The notes below the pieces were generated by a model. That model saw nothing but the letters and a program-made list of their open reading frames with translations. It was not told where the DNA came from and searched no databases. This document shows positions 16,540-24,701 of a DNA stretch of 42,082 bases, piece by piece. The stretch spans positions 1 through 42,082 of the forward strand of contig JAOTZC010000021.1 of assembly GCA_029861535.1 (NCBI GenBank), in the 5' to 3' direction. The position numbers and the translations under genes are program-made. The stretch comes from Gammaproteobacteria bacterium (GTDB taxonomy: Bacteria; Pseudomonadota; Gammaproteobacteria; Steroidobacterales; Woeseiaceae). How positions within the stretch are numbered: position 1 is the first letter of the stretch; each line of letters begins with the position of its first letter.

Positions 16540-17601
16540 TTAGTCGAAGCTCCTCAGGGCAAGGCCACAAGCAGTAAGAAGTGCTGTTGCGTCTTTATGC
16601 ACTCCTTGTGATTTAGCTTTGGATGAAATTTTCATCTGTCCGAGCGGATCACCAACTTCGGTCGGAATACCCACTCGGCTCGAAATGACGTCCGCAATAC
16701 CCGGAATATTTGCACAGCCGCCGCACACCAGAATCATATCCGGTTGCTCACGACCGCCGCCCGATGCGAGATAAAACTGCAGCGAACGGCTGACCTGCTG
16801 TGTCATATCATCGATGAACGGTTCGAGTACCTCAGGCTGATAGTTACTCGGCAAGCCGCCCTGCTTTTTGGCGCGACCCGCGTCTTCCATTGAAAGACCA
16901 TAAGTCCGCATGATCTCCTCGGTCAGCTGTTGGCCACCAAAGTTGAAGTCACGCGTATAAACGACCTTCAGATCCTGCAGCACACTAAACGTCGTCGAGG
17001 ACGCGCCGATATCGACCACCGCGACTGACTGGCCCATACCGCCATCCGGAATCTGATGGCTTAGAAGCTGGCAGGCGTTCTCGAGCGCGAAGGCTTCGAC
17101 ATCGACAACGTACGTTTCGAGACCTGCCGCATTCACAGCCGCCTGACGTTGTTCGACATTGTCAGTACGTGTTGCTACGAGCAGTACATCAACGAGCTCG
17201 GGGTCCTTCTCATTCGGACCGACAATCTCGTAATCAAAGCTGACCTCTTCCATCGGGAATGGAATGTACTGGTCGGCCTGAATTTCGACCTGCCCTTCGA
17301 GGTCTCGGTCGGACAAGCTCGACGGCATCTGAATGACTTTAGTAATGGCTGCGTCACCGCTGATCGCGACCGCAACATCTGTCGCTTTCGCGCCGGCGCG
17401 CTTGACCGCACGGCGAATGGCCTCGCCGACCGCTTTTGCGTCGACAATGGCTTTTTCGCTGACGGAACTGGGGGGGGTTGGTTCCGCCGAATACGACTCA
17501 ACCCGGAAGCGTCTGCCGCTTTGTGTCAGCTCAATCAGCTTTACCGACGAGGTCGTAATATCGAGGCCCAACAGTGGTTGAGATTTCTTTCCGAAAAACA
17601 C
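16540..17601 (-). CDS. pilM: Type IV pilus assembly ATPase-like protein PilM
   Basis: The 353-residue cytoplasmic protein has the actin/FtsA fold: N-terminal LLGLDITTSSVKLIELT (phosphate 1 loop), AVVDIGASSTTFSVLQ (phosphate 2 loop) and ILVCGGCANIPGI (adenosine loop). It binds the PilN N-terminus and couples the cytoplasmic motor to the envelope complex. It is the first gene of pilMNOPQ and lies divergent from the PBP1A gene, as in many gammaproteobacteria. A run of six G at 17471-17476 (Pro-rich codons) sits near the 5' part but does not break the frame. Confidence 0.96.
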   Translation of the reverse strand: MFFGKKSQPLLGLDITTSSVKLIELTQSGRRFRVESYSAEPTPPSSVSEKAIVDAKAVGEAIRRAVKRAGAKATDVAVAISGDAAITKVIQMPSSLSDRDLEGQVEIQADQYIPFPMEEVSFDYEIVGPNEKDPELVDVLLVATRTDNVEQRQAAVNAAGLETYVVDVEAFALENACQLLSHQIPDGGMGQSVAVVDIGASSTTFSVLQDLKVVYTRDFNFGGQQLTEEIMRTYGLSMEDAGRAKKQGGLPSNYQPEVLEPFIDDMTQQVSRSLQFYLASGGGREQPDMILVCGGCANIPGIADVISSRVGIPTEVGDPLGQMKISSKAKSQGVHKDATALLTACGLALRSFD

Positions 17602-18034
17602 TATTTTTCCTTCTGTGTCGGTGAGTTGCGAGCCAAACGTGAGTTCGCGCTAAGCAAAACGATTTAACTATATATCAATAAAATGTTAAATAAAACGTGA
17701 CTTTGTTCACGAACCCGGGAACGCATGGTACTGCTACCCTAGCCGCTGTGCTGTGAACTGGTCGGCGGCTCTGGCTGAGACCTAGAAATGGAGCCAAATG
17801 ACTCCACCGACAGGCTTTTTTCCTTGTATCCTACCCCGCGTCGTAACGGGCGTTGCGGGCCCATTGCCTCCATCGCTATTATCGATGTCGGGAGTCGGCT
17901 GCGGACGGCCCCGTAATCCTCGCGACTGCCCCAAGAAAACCACATTTCGAGCACCAGACTGACACCACACTACACTTAACTGCAGAGGACGGCGCCCCGA
18001 AAAATCGGGCGTTAGCCTCGAAACGCCAGCGACT
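17602..18034. promoter_or_regulatory. Divergent promoter region between pilM and PBP1A (433 bp)
   Basis: No supported gene lies here. The pilM-proximal part (17660-17700) is markedly AT-rich, suiting a minus-strand promoter, and is followed by the imperfect palindrome CGTGACTTTGTTCACG (17695-17710). On the plus strand TTGCGG (17853-17858) and TATTAT (17877-17882) are 18 nt apart and are a possible but weak sigma-70 promoter for the PBP1A gene, giving a leader of about 145 nt. Short open frames in the region have no recognisable features. Confidence 0.4.
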
Positions 18035-20680
18035 ATGCAAGAGACGTCAACACGTAACAAGCACAGAGTTCACATCTCGGGCAGGCGACTGCTGCGAGCC
18101 TCGATCGTGTTCCTGGGCCTCGGCACCGTCGCGACGATGGCGGTCGTCACCAGCGTCATCGGCGCTTACTACTATGTGCAACCCGGCCTGCCGCAGGCTG
18201 AAACGATTCGCGACATCCCGCTGCAGATTCCGCTCAGGATATTTAGTCGCGACGGTTACCTGATCTCGGAAATCGGCCAGCGACGTCGAATTCTAATCGA
18301 TTATGAAGACGTCCCGGACCATATCGTTGACGCGTTTGTTGCCGCTGAGGACGGTCGATTTTTCGAACACCCGGGCATTGATTACCGCGGAATATTGCGG
18401 GCCTTTCTTCAACTCGCGTCGACCGGCAGTATCGAAAGCGGCGGCTCCACGTTGACGCAGCAGCTGGCTCGCGACTACTTCCTGACACGCGAACAACGGT
18501 TCACGCGCAAGCTTCGCGAAGCATTCCTCGCGTATAAGATCGAACAGGAATTTACGAAGGAACAGATTATGGCGCTGTTCCTAAACAAAATGTTTTTTGG
18601 CCAACGTGCCTATGGCGTCGCAGCTGCGGCGCAGGTCTATTTCGACAAACCACTCGAGGATATCAATATTGCGGAAGCCGCAACGTTGGCCGGTGTACTG
18701 CCCGCGCCTTCACGGTACAACCCGGTACGAAGCGTCGAAAACGCTACCGGGCGCCGCAGCTACGTGCTCGGCCGAATGGAAGATCTCGGCTTTATTAGCG
18801 ACGAACAATACGCCGAAGCGATGGCATTGCCGATGGAGTCTGAGCTGCACGGTGCTGCCGTAGAGCTTCATGCCGACTATGTCGCCGAAATGGTTCGCCG
18901 TGAAATGCTATCCCGCTATGGCGAAGAAACCTACACGGCGGGCTACCAGGTTGTTACTTCACTCGACGCTAGATTGCAGAACGCAGCGAATTACTCGCTG
19001 CGCAACGGCTTGCTGCAGTTTACGCGCAGGCGCGGATATCGCGGTCCGCCTGCCAACTTCGAATTGACACCAGAAATTCTCGCATCAGACATGATCGACT
19101 GGCCCGTCGAAATTCTGAATGTTCTCGACCAATACGTGTCCGGTGGGCTGTCCGTCGCGATTGTTGCCAAGCTGCACGAGAACAACAGCGCCGACATTAT
19201 TTTTCACAATGGTGAACAAGCAGTCGTTCCGTGGAAAGGCATTTCGTGGGCCAAGCCGTATATCGACCCGGAGACAACCGGACCTGCTCCAGAGCTTGTC
19301 AGCGACGTTTTGGCCGTTGGCGACATTATTGTTGTGATGCCAACGGATGATGACGACTGGGCGTTGGCGCAGGTGCCCAAAGCACAAGGCGCCGTCGTAT
19401 CTGTCGACCCGCAGGACGGCGCGATAACAAGCCTCGCCGGCGGCTTCGATTTCGCAACGAGTAAATTCAATCGCGTAACACAAGCCTTCCGCCAGCCTGG
19501 CTCCTCTTTCAAGCCGTTTATTTATTCGGCCGCATTAGAGCACGGCAACACGCCGGCTACCGTCGTGCTTGATGCACCCGTGGTCATTAACTCGTCCGAA
19601 CTGGAGGCGGTCTGGCGGCCGATTAACTACAGCGGCCGTTTTTATGGCCCGACACGCATGCGCGAAGCGCTGGTGCGCTCGATGAACCTAGTGTCGGTAC
19701 GGCTGCTGCTGTTCGAGACTGGCGTTGGCAACGCCGTCAGACATATCGCAAAGTTTGGTTTCGGGGACGCGGCATTGCCGCACAATGGCTCGCTGGCGCT
19801 CGGCGCCGGCAACGCATCGCCACTCGACATGGCGCAGGGCTATGCCGTCCTTGCGAATGGTGGTTACGCCATCAAACCGTATGTCATGGATGCGATATAC
19901 GGACCCGAAGGCGAGACGCTGTATCGCGCCGAACCGTTTGTGGTTTGCGAAGAGTGCAATCCGGAACCTGATGAAAATACATTTGTCGCACCGACGCCGA
20001 TAGAGTTATCGCTCGAGGAAATGGCCGAAGTTGCGTTGACGTATCGACCCGACGCCGTGACTGCTCCGCAACTGTTCGAATCTGCCAATCCAGCCCCGCG
20101 CGTAATTTCTGCCCAGAATGCGTTTCTCATTCAGGACATGATGCGCCACGTCATTCGTCGCGGCACAGGTCGGCGTGCGATGGTGCTGGGTCGGAGCGAC
20201 CTGTCCGGCAAGACCGGTACTTCCAATGATCGCCGTGATGCTTGGTTTGGCGGCTTCAACGCCGATCTGGCCAGCATCGTCTGGGTAGGTTACGACAACG
20301 ACACCCCGCTCGGCCCCGGCGAGGAAGGCTCGCGCACGGCATTACCGATCTGGGTCGAGTTTTCGCGCGTTGCGCTCGACGGCGTGCCGCACCATGAAAT
20401 GCCGATGCCCGATGGTATCGTCAGCCGATTGATCGATAAAGCCGACGGCTGCCCGGCAAGCGCGGGTCAGAGCAACACGATGTTCGAGAAATTTCGTGCG
20501 GAACATGTCCCCGAATGCGAGTCCTTGCAGGAGCTGCCAAATATTTTCAATGACACATCAGGGTTCGGTGACGGTCTGGATGACGAGATTCCAGACGACG
20601 AAGGTAGTGATGGCGAGGCAACGGACGACGAAGGTACTGATGACGAGGAAACGGACGAGGAAGCCGAACCGCTGTTTTAA
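18035..20680 (+). CDS. mrcA: Penicillin-binding protein 1A, bifunctional peptidoglycan synthase
   Basis: The 881-residue class A PBP polymerises and cross-links peptidoglycan. It has a cytoplasmic N-terminus, one transmembrane helix (about 22-48), a GT51 glycosyltransferase domain (AAEDGRFFEHPG with catalytic Glu near 105; GGSTLTQQLARDYFL; MALFLNKMFFGQRAYGVAAAA), an OB-like insert (about 330-450) typical of PBP1A, and a transpeptidase domain with SSFK (near 490), SMN (near 550) and SGKTGTS (near 725). The last 35 residues are an unusual acidic tail of Asp-Glu-Gly/Thr repeats. It is divergent from pilM, the standard gammaproteobacterial context. Confidence 0.95.
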   Translation: MQETSTRNKHRVHISGRRLLRASIVFLGLGTVATMAVVTSVIGAYYYVQPGLPQAETIRDIPLQIPLRIFSRDGYLISEIGQRRRILIDYEDVPDHIVDAFVAAEDGRFFEHPGIDYRGILRAFLQLASTGSIESGGSTLTQQLARDYFLTREQRFTRKLREAFLAYKIEQEFTKEQIMALFLNKMFFGQRAYGVAAAAQVYFDKPLEDINIAEAATLAGVLPAPSRYNPVRSVENATGRRSYVLGRMEDLGFISDEQYAEAMALPMESELHGAAVELHADYVAEMVRREMLSRYGEETYTAGYQVVTSLDARLQNAANYSLRNGLLQFTRRRGYRGPPANFELTPEILASDMIDWPVEILNVLDQYVSGGLSVAIVAKLHENNSADIIFHNGEQAVVPWKGISWAKPYIDPETTGPAPELVSDVLAVGDIIVVMPTDDDDWALAQVPKAQGAVVSVDPQDGAITSLAGGFDFATSKFNRVTQAFRQPGSSFKPFIYSAALEHGNTPATVVLDAPVVINSSELEAVWRPINYSGRFYGPTRMREALVRSMNLVSVRLLLFETGVGNAVRHIAKFGFGDAALPHNGSLALGAGNASPLDMAQGYAVLANGGYAIKPYVMDAIYGPEGETLYRAEPFVVCEECNPEPDENTFVAPTPIELSLEEMAEVALTYRPDAVTAPQLFESANPAPRVISAQNAFLIQDMMRHVIRRGTGRRAMVLGRSDLSGKTGTSNDRRDAWFGGFNADLASIVWVGYDNDTPLGPGEEGSRTALPIWVEFSRVALDGVPHHEMPMPDGIVSRLIDKADGCPASAGQSNTMFEKFRAEHVPECESLQELPNIFNDTSGFGDGLDDEIPDDEGSDGEATDDEGTDDEETDEEAEPLF

Positions 20681-20696
20681 GGTGTGAGCAGGTCTA

Positions 20697-21305
20697 ATGG
20701 GCAAAAAAAGCACCAATGAGAACGATCGGGCGCGGAAAATGGTCGCGCAGGAAGCCGCGCGCATCATCGTTAATCAAGGAATTCGCGACTATCGAGCTGC
20801 CAAGATGAAAGCGGCTGAACGGCTCGGATTGAGTACGCGCGGTTCGCTGCCTCGCAATTCTGAAATCGAATGCGCGATCGAGGAACATCATAAATTGTTC
20901 GGCGGCGACAGCCATGTCAATTTCCTGCGATCGATGCGCGAATCCGCGCTGGCTGCAATGGAATTGCTGTCGCTATTTACTCCCCGCCTGGTAGGCCCAG
21001 TTCTTAGCGGTACTGCCGACGAGAACTCAGCCGTGAATTTACACGTGTTCGCCGACGACGCCGAAGCCGTCGCGTTGCAGCTGAACTCGATGGATATTCC
21101 TTATCGACCGTATGAGCGTCGGCTGAAAAGCCGTCGCGATCATAGCGATACGTTCGCGGGATTTGAGTTTCGACATGCCATGGCTGCGATCCAAGCAACG
21201 GTGTTCCCAATCGACGGCATCAGACAGGCCCCACTAAGCCCAATCGACGGTCGCCCGATGGAAAGAGCCGATATGACGCGTGTCAAAGGCCTTATCGAAG
21301 TCTGA
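20697..21305 (+). CDS. Conserved protein of unknown function, nucleotidyltransferase-like middle part
   Basis: The 202-residue protein has a basic helical N-terminus (DRARKMVAQEAARIIVNQGIRDYRAAKMKAAERLG), a central segment RLVGPVLSGTADENSAVNLHVFAD that resembles the GS-x-D-x-D strand-turn of nucleotidyltransferase folds (though without the full acidic triad), a charged region, and a C-terminal QAPLSPIDGRPMERADM. I believe relatives occur in other gammaproteobacteria, but I cannot name a function. It starts 16 nt after the PBP1A stop, so it is probably co-transcribed. It ends in a repeat-rich spacer. Confidence 0.7.
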   Translation: MGKKSTNENDRARKMVAQEAARIIVNQGIRDYRAAKMKAAERLGLSTRGSLPRNSEIECAIEEHHKLFGGDSHVNFLRSMRESALAAMELLSLFTPRLVGPVLSGTADENSAVNLHVFADDAEAVALQLNSMDIPYRPYERRLKSRRDHSDTFAGFEFRHAMAAIQATVFPIDGIRQAPLSPIDGRPMERADMTRVKGLIEV

Positions 21306-21330
21306 CGAAGCCCGCGTGATCTGAATTGGG

Positions 21331-21346
21331 CGTCCGTCGTGCGTCG
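21331..21346 (+). repeat. Outer arm of family 2 repeat
   Basis: CGTCCGTCGTGCGTCG is the perfect reverse complement of 21559-21574 and matches 21507-21522 directly at 14 of 16 positions. It could be the remnant arm of a third hairpin or half of a long cruciform enclosing the two family 2 hairpins. Confidence 0.6.
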
Positions 21347-21380
21347 CAACCGCTGAATCTATCTATCGTGACTGAGTGTG

Positions 21381-21446
21381 GATGCAGAGTAGGGCGTCTT
21401 CCTCGCTCGGAACCCCACTCGTTCGTCAGACGCCCTACTCTGCATC
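21381..21446 (+). repeat. Hairpin element, family 2, copy 1
   Basis: The arms 21381-21399 and 21428-21446 (GATGCAGAGTAGGGCGTCT and its reverse complement) are a perfect 19-bp stem around a 28-nt loop. The loop contains CTCGGAACCCCACTCGTTCG, which recurs at 17 of 20 positions on the minus strand in the loop of copy 2. It lies between the ends of the 20697 gene and gltA. Confidence 0.85.
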
Positions 21447-21506
21447 GACCAACGACTGTAGATGTTCTCGTAGTGCCGATGACCGGTCACCTTGCACGTG
21501 CTCCGG

Positions 21507-21574
21507 CGTCCGCGGTGCGTCGGTCTTGCGAGTGAGTGGGGTTTCGAGGGAGCAGGATCGACGCACGACGGACG
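21507..21574 (-). repeat. Hairpin element, family 2, copy 2
   Basis: The arms 21507-21522 and 21559-21574 pair at 14 of 16 positions. The loop, read on the minus strand, holds CTCGAAACCCCACTCACTCG, the relative of the copy 1 loop motif; the three differences are all transitions. The stem is unrelated in sequence to that of copy 1, repeating the conserved-loop/private-stem layout of family 1. Confidence 0.75.
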
Positions 21575-21612
21575 TTCTGTGCGGATCACGGGAGAGAGAT
21601 TAGTGGTTGGTT

Positions 21613-21642
21613 GGGCGCTTTTCATCCGATGAGTAGCATCCC
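21613..21642 (-). repeat. Imperfect hairpin after gltA, possibly a decayed family 1 element
   Basis: GGGCGCTTTTCATC / GATGAGTAGCATCCC can form an imperfect stem 19 nt beyond the gltA stop. The GCTTTTCATCC portion resembles the inner arm of copy C at the aroB leader, but the conserved core is absent. It may act as a 3' end structure for gltA. There is no T-run on the minus strand. Confidence 0.35.
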
Positions 21643-21660
21643 ATCGGCAGCCAAGACGAT

Positions 21661-22953
21661 CTAACGTTTTTCGATGGGCACGTAGTCGCGCTGTTCTGGC
21701 CCCAAATAAAGCTGCCGCGGCCGACTAATCCGCCCCTTCGGGTCGGCAATCATTTCCCGCCAGTGCGCCGCCCAGCCGACTGAGCGGCCAAGCGCGAACA
21801 TCACGGTAAACATCGAGGTCGGAATCCCGAGTGCTCGATAGATGATGCCGGAATAGAAATCGACATTCGGGTACAGATTTTTCTCGATGAAGTAGTCATC
21901 TTTGAGTGCCACCTGTTCGAGCTCAAGCGCCAGATCGAAAATCGGCGTATCTTGCCGACCGAGTTTCGCCAATAACTTATGGCACATGTCACGAATGATC
22001 GTTGCGCGCGGATCGAAGTTTTTATAAACGCGATGGCCGAAGCCCATTAACCGGAAAGGATCGTTCTTATCTATGGCCTTTTTCACATACTTGCCAATCT
22101 GGCTGGCGTCGCCAATTTCCTCCAACATTTCAAGCACAGCCTCGTTGGCGCCGCCATGTGCGGGACCCCACAGTGCCGCGATACCGGCGGCGATCGCCGA
22201 GTAAGGATTTGCGCCGGAACTGCCTGCCATGCGAACGGTCGATGTAGAGCAATTCTGTTCGTGATCGGCATGCAAGATAAATAACAAGTCGAGCGCTTCG
22301 GCCGCAACCTCGTCAATTTCATAAGGCTCGGCCGGCACAGCGAAGAACATCTGCAACATATTTTCACAGTAGCTCAGATCATTGCGCGGATAGATAAATG
22401 GTTGGCCCTTATTGAGCTTATACGCCGCTGCCGCGATCGTTGGCAGCTTGGCCAAAATTCTGTGCGCGAAAATGTCTCGATGCTCCGGATTCGACGCATC
22501 GAGCGAGTCATGGTAGTACGCCGACATCGAACCAACGACAGCCGACAACATTGCCATCGGATGGGCGTCATAGCGGAACCCTTTAAAGAAGTTCAGCATG
22601 CCCTCGTTCAACATAGTATGCGTGCGTATTGTCCGATCGAAACCTTCGAGCTCGCTGGCAGTCGGCAAATTGCCGTGCAGCAGCAAGTAGGAAACCTCGA
22701 GAAAGCTTGAGTGGGCAGCGAGCTGTTCTACCGGATAACCCCGATACATCAGCACCCCTTTCTCACCGTCGATAAAAGTGATTTCGGATGCGCAGCTTCC
22801 CGTCGAAACGTAGCCCGGGTCGTAAGTGAAAACTCCCTGTTCCCGGTATAGCCGCGCGATGTCGATGACGTCGGGGCCGATAGTTCCAGAGCGAACCGGC
22901 AGGTCCATCTCTTTGCCATCCGGGTTTAACAGGCGAAATGCGTCCTGGCTCAT
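21661..22953 (-). CDS. gltA: Citrate synthase, type II hexameric
   Basis: The 430-residue enzyme condenses acetyl-CoA with oxaloacetate at the entry of the TCA cycle. Catalytic motifs are [35 protein letters not shown] (His), [15 protein letters not shown] (His) and PNVDFYSGI (catalytic Asp). The N-terminal beta domain ([32 protein letters not shown]) marks the NADH-sensitive hexameric gammaproteobacterial type. The start is supported by AAGAGGA seven nucleotides before the ATG. It is transcribed alone, with the rpmE terminator upstream. Confidence 0.97.
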   Translation of the reverse strand: MSQDAFRLLNPDGKEMDLPVRSGTIGPDVIDIARLYREQGVFTYDPGYVSTGSCASEITFIDGEKGVLMYRGYPVEQLAAHSSFLEVSYLLLHGNLPTASELEGFDRTIRTHTMLNEGMLNFFKGFRYDAHPMAMLSAVVGSMSAYYHDSLDASNPEHRDIFAHRILAKLPTIAAAAYKLNKGQPFIYPRNDLSYCENMLQMFFAVPAEPYEIDEVAAEALDLLFILHADHEQNCSTSTVRMAGSSGANPYSAIAAGIAALWGPAHGGANEAVLEMLEEIGDASQIGKYVKKAIDKNDPFRLMGFGHRVYKNFDPRATIIRDMCHKLLAKLGRQDTPIFDLALELEQVALKDDYFIEKNLYPNVDFYSGIIYRALGIPTSMFTVMFALGRSVGWAAHWREMIADPKGRISRPRQLYLGPEQRDYVPIEKR

Positions 22954-23022
22954 CGTTATCCTCTTATTTAAACCAGCAGGCGAGCGCCCGCTTGTTAACC
23001 AAGCTTACCGAGCATAACAGAA

Positions 23023-23038
23023 CCGGGAGTCTCCCCGG
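23023..23038 (-). terminator. Terminator-like hairpin after rpmE
   Basis: On the minus strand CCGGGGAGACTCCCGG folds into a 5-bp GC stem (CCGGG/CCCGG) with a 6-nt loop, followed by TTCTGTT. It lies 6 nt after the rpmE stop and before the gltA promoter region. The T-run is interrupted, so termination strength is uncertain. Confidence 0.55.
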
Positions 23039-23044
23039 CTTGCC

Positions 23045-23245
23045 TTACATGCCGTATTTCTTGCGGAATTTGTCTACGCGGCCGCCCGAGTCGACGATCT
23101 TCTGTTTGCCCGTGTAAAACGGGTGACACGAAGAGCAAACCTCAATGAGCAGATCTTCGCCGAGCGTCGACCGCGTCGTGAACTCGTTGCCGCAACTACA
23201 AGTTACTTTGATATCGGAGTAGTTGGGGTGAATCTCGGCTTTCAT
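23045..23245 (-). CDS. rpmE: 50S ribosomal protein L31, zinc-binding form
   Basis: The 66-residue protein matches the zinc (C+) L31 with Cys at 16, 18, 37 and 40 ([22 protein letters not shown]), the same positions as in E. coli. The start is MKAEIHPNY at 23245 with GGAGAG upstream; a longer in-frame start at 23407 would add 54 residues not found in the family. Zinc-type L31 is often replaced by a zinc-free paralogue under zinc limitation; no such paralogue is in view. Its upstream region holds the DnaA-box cluster. Confidence 0.96.
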   Translation of the reverse strand: MKAEIHPNYSDIKVTCSCGNEFTTRSTLGEDLLIEVCSSCHPFYTGKQKIVDSGGRVDKFRKKYGM

Positions 23246-23337
23246 TGCAGGCTCTCCGGGCACACGGTGTGCCAAAAAGGTCGCGTAATATATCGGTATG
23301 ACGAGCGGTCCGCAAGCCCCGCCGAGCGGCCAGATTT

Positions 23338-23360
23338 TTATCCACAGAAGCTGTGGATAA
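23338..23360. promoter_or_regulatory. Pair of perfect DnaA boxes, head to head
   Basis: TTATCCACA (23338-23346) and TGTGGATAA (23352-23360) are both exact matches to the strong DnaA-box consensus, facing each other across 5 nt. A weaker TGTGGAACA follows at 23365-23373. The pair lies 93-115 nt upstream of the rpmE start, so it could control rpmE or titrate DnaA. The head-to-head symmetry also makes it a 9-bp stem hairpin. Confidence 0.6.
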
Positions 23361-23477
23361 GGTTGTGGAACAAATTTGAACGGGTTGCCTAAGGTGCGGA
23401 TTTTCAAAGCGCCTTGTCAATATGACTATTTTATGCTCATTTTGTTAAAGCCCTTAAAAACAAAAACTTACGGCGCT

Positions 23478-23486
23478 TTATCTACA
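23478..23486 (+). promoter_or_regulatory. Candidate third DnaA box (one mismatch)
   Basis: TTATCTACA differs from TTATCCACA at one position and lies 118 nt from the perfect pair, beyond the AT-rich stretch. Alone it would be unremarkable; it is listed because of the neighbouring boxes. Confidence 0.35.
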
Positions 23487-23553
23487 CTCGAGCTGAATTG
23501 AATACGATTCTGCACTGAAAAAACAGTACGGCCACGATGTTGTGCATAAATGA

Positions 23554-24699
23554 TCACGGCAGGAATTCGGCCTGCAAGTCATTCAGAAAGCGCTGGCCAA
23601 GCGCGGTAGGCGCCCACCAACCCGCCACATCGCGCTCAATCAGCCCGCGTTTGAGGCTTGCGGCCGCCGCCTCGGCCAGCCTATTTCTAGCGACGCCGGT
23701 GCGTGCTTCAAACAAGCCCTCATCGAAGCCGCCGGTCAGTCGCAACGCATTGAGCATGAACTCGAACATGAGTTCGGACGTCTCGATGGGCGGCGCCAGT
23801 GTCTGTGGACTCCCGGACTCGATCGCCTGCATGTAAGAGTTCGGGTTGGCGGGTTTGGCGTAGCGGCGCACGCCATCACCTGCGGTCACCTTGCCGTGAG
23901 CGCCGGCTCCGACGGCCAGATAATCGCCAAACGTCCAATAATTGACGTTGTGCCGGCTTCGCAATCCGGGTTTTGAAAAGGCTGATACCTCGTATTGCTC
24001 GTAGCCGCGCTCCGCTATCAGCTCCTGGCCCGCGTGCTGAATGGCAAAACTCTGGTCGTTGTTCGGCATACCCTCGGGTGGCCGCGCGTGAAAAACCGTA
24101 TTTTGCTCCAGCGTCAACTGATACCAGGAGAAGTGCTGCGGCTCAAAGGCCAGTGCCGCCTCGACATCGGTAAGCGCGAGAGTTACATCCTGATTCGGCA
24201 ATCCGTACATGACATCGATGTTGATGTTATCGAAGCCAGCGGCGCGAGCCTCATCGACCGAGCGCTTGATGTCGTCGACTGAATGAATACGACCGAGAAT
24301 CTTAAGCGCTTCCTGTGAAAAAGACTGCGCCCCGATAGACAATCGATTCACGCCGGCGCTGCGATAACCGGCAGGATCGCCACACTCAACGGTGCCAGGG
24401 TTCGCCTCCATCGTGATCTCAACATCGCTGGTCAGCGAGAAATTTTGTGCGACTCCGTCCAGCAGGCGGCCGATCTCTTCGGCTCTAAACAGACTCGGCG
24501 TACCGCCGCCGAGATACACAGCAATCAGTTGCCGCCCACCGGCGCGCGTTGCTTCGTTGCTGATGTCGTGAATCAGCGCATCGAGGTAGCGCTCGCGTGG
24601 CGCAGACTCACCGGCGGCGTAGGAATTGAAATCGCAATACGGACACTTGGCCACGCACCACGGCAAATGCACATACAAAGTTAATGGCGGCGGCGGCAT
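23554..24699 (-). CDS. hemW: Radical SAM heme chaperone HemW
   Basis: The 381-residue protein has the radical SAM cluster motif CVAKCPYCDF (Cys15, Cys19, Cys22), then VYLGGGTPSLF, the SAM-binding ITMEANPGTVE and RLSIGAQSF motifs, and a C-terminal HemN-like domain (FMLNALRLTGGFDEGLFEARTG). It belongs to the HemN-like group now assigned to heme delivery into respiratory enzymes rather than coproporphyrinogen oxidation; true HemN is longer and has a different N-terminus. It starts 2 nt after the rdgB stop, a common pairing. Confidence 0.95.
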   Translation of the reverse strand: MPPPPLTLYVHLPWCVAKCPYCDFNSYAAGESAPRERYLDALIHDISNEATRAGGRQLIAVYLGGGTPSLFRAEEIGRLLDGVAQNFSLTSDVEITMEANPGTVECGDPAGYRSAGVNRLSIGAQSFSQEALKILGRIHSVDDIKRSVDEARAAGFDNINIDVMYGLPNQDVTLALTDVEAALAFEPQHFSWYQLTLEQNTVFHARPPEGMPNNDQSFAIQHAGQELIAERGYEQYEVSAFSKPGLRSRHNVNYWTFGDYLAVGAGAHGKVTAGDGVRRYAKPANPNSYMQAIESGSPQTLAPPIETSELMFEFMLNALRLTGGFDEGLFEARTGVARNRLAEAAAASLKRGLIERDVAGWWAPTALGQRFLNDLQAEFLP

Positions 24700-24701
24700 G
24701 C

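Larger units (their letters stand above)
23246..23553. other. rpmE-hemW intergenic region (308 bp), AT-rich with DnaA boxes
   Basis: No gene is supported here. The rpmE-proximal part carries two head-to-head DnaA boxes; 23400-23470 is AT-rich with A and T runs; a further one-mismatch DnaA box follows at 23478. On the minus strand a TTGACA (23415-23420) is visible but no good -10 stands 16-18 nt downstream of it, so the rpmE promoter is not fixed. Confidence 0.6.

Noticed and set aside
17739..18060. Minus-strand open frames in the pilM-PBP1A spacer
   Set aside because: No ribosome binding site, no recognisable motif, and they overlap each other in different frames.
23246..23407. Extended L31 reading frame
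   Set aside because: The added residues are translated from the DnaA-box region and are not part of any L31; the four-Cys protein starts at 23245.
23246..23553. Calling the rpmE-hemW spacer the chromosomal origin
   Set aside because: Only two or three strong boxes, no dnaA, dnaN, mnmG or rpmH nearby; kept as a finding to test and not as an annotation.
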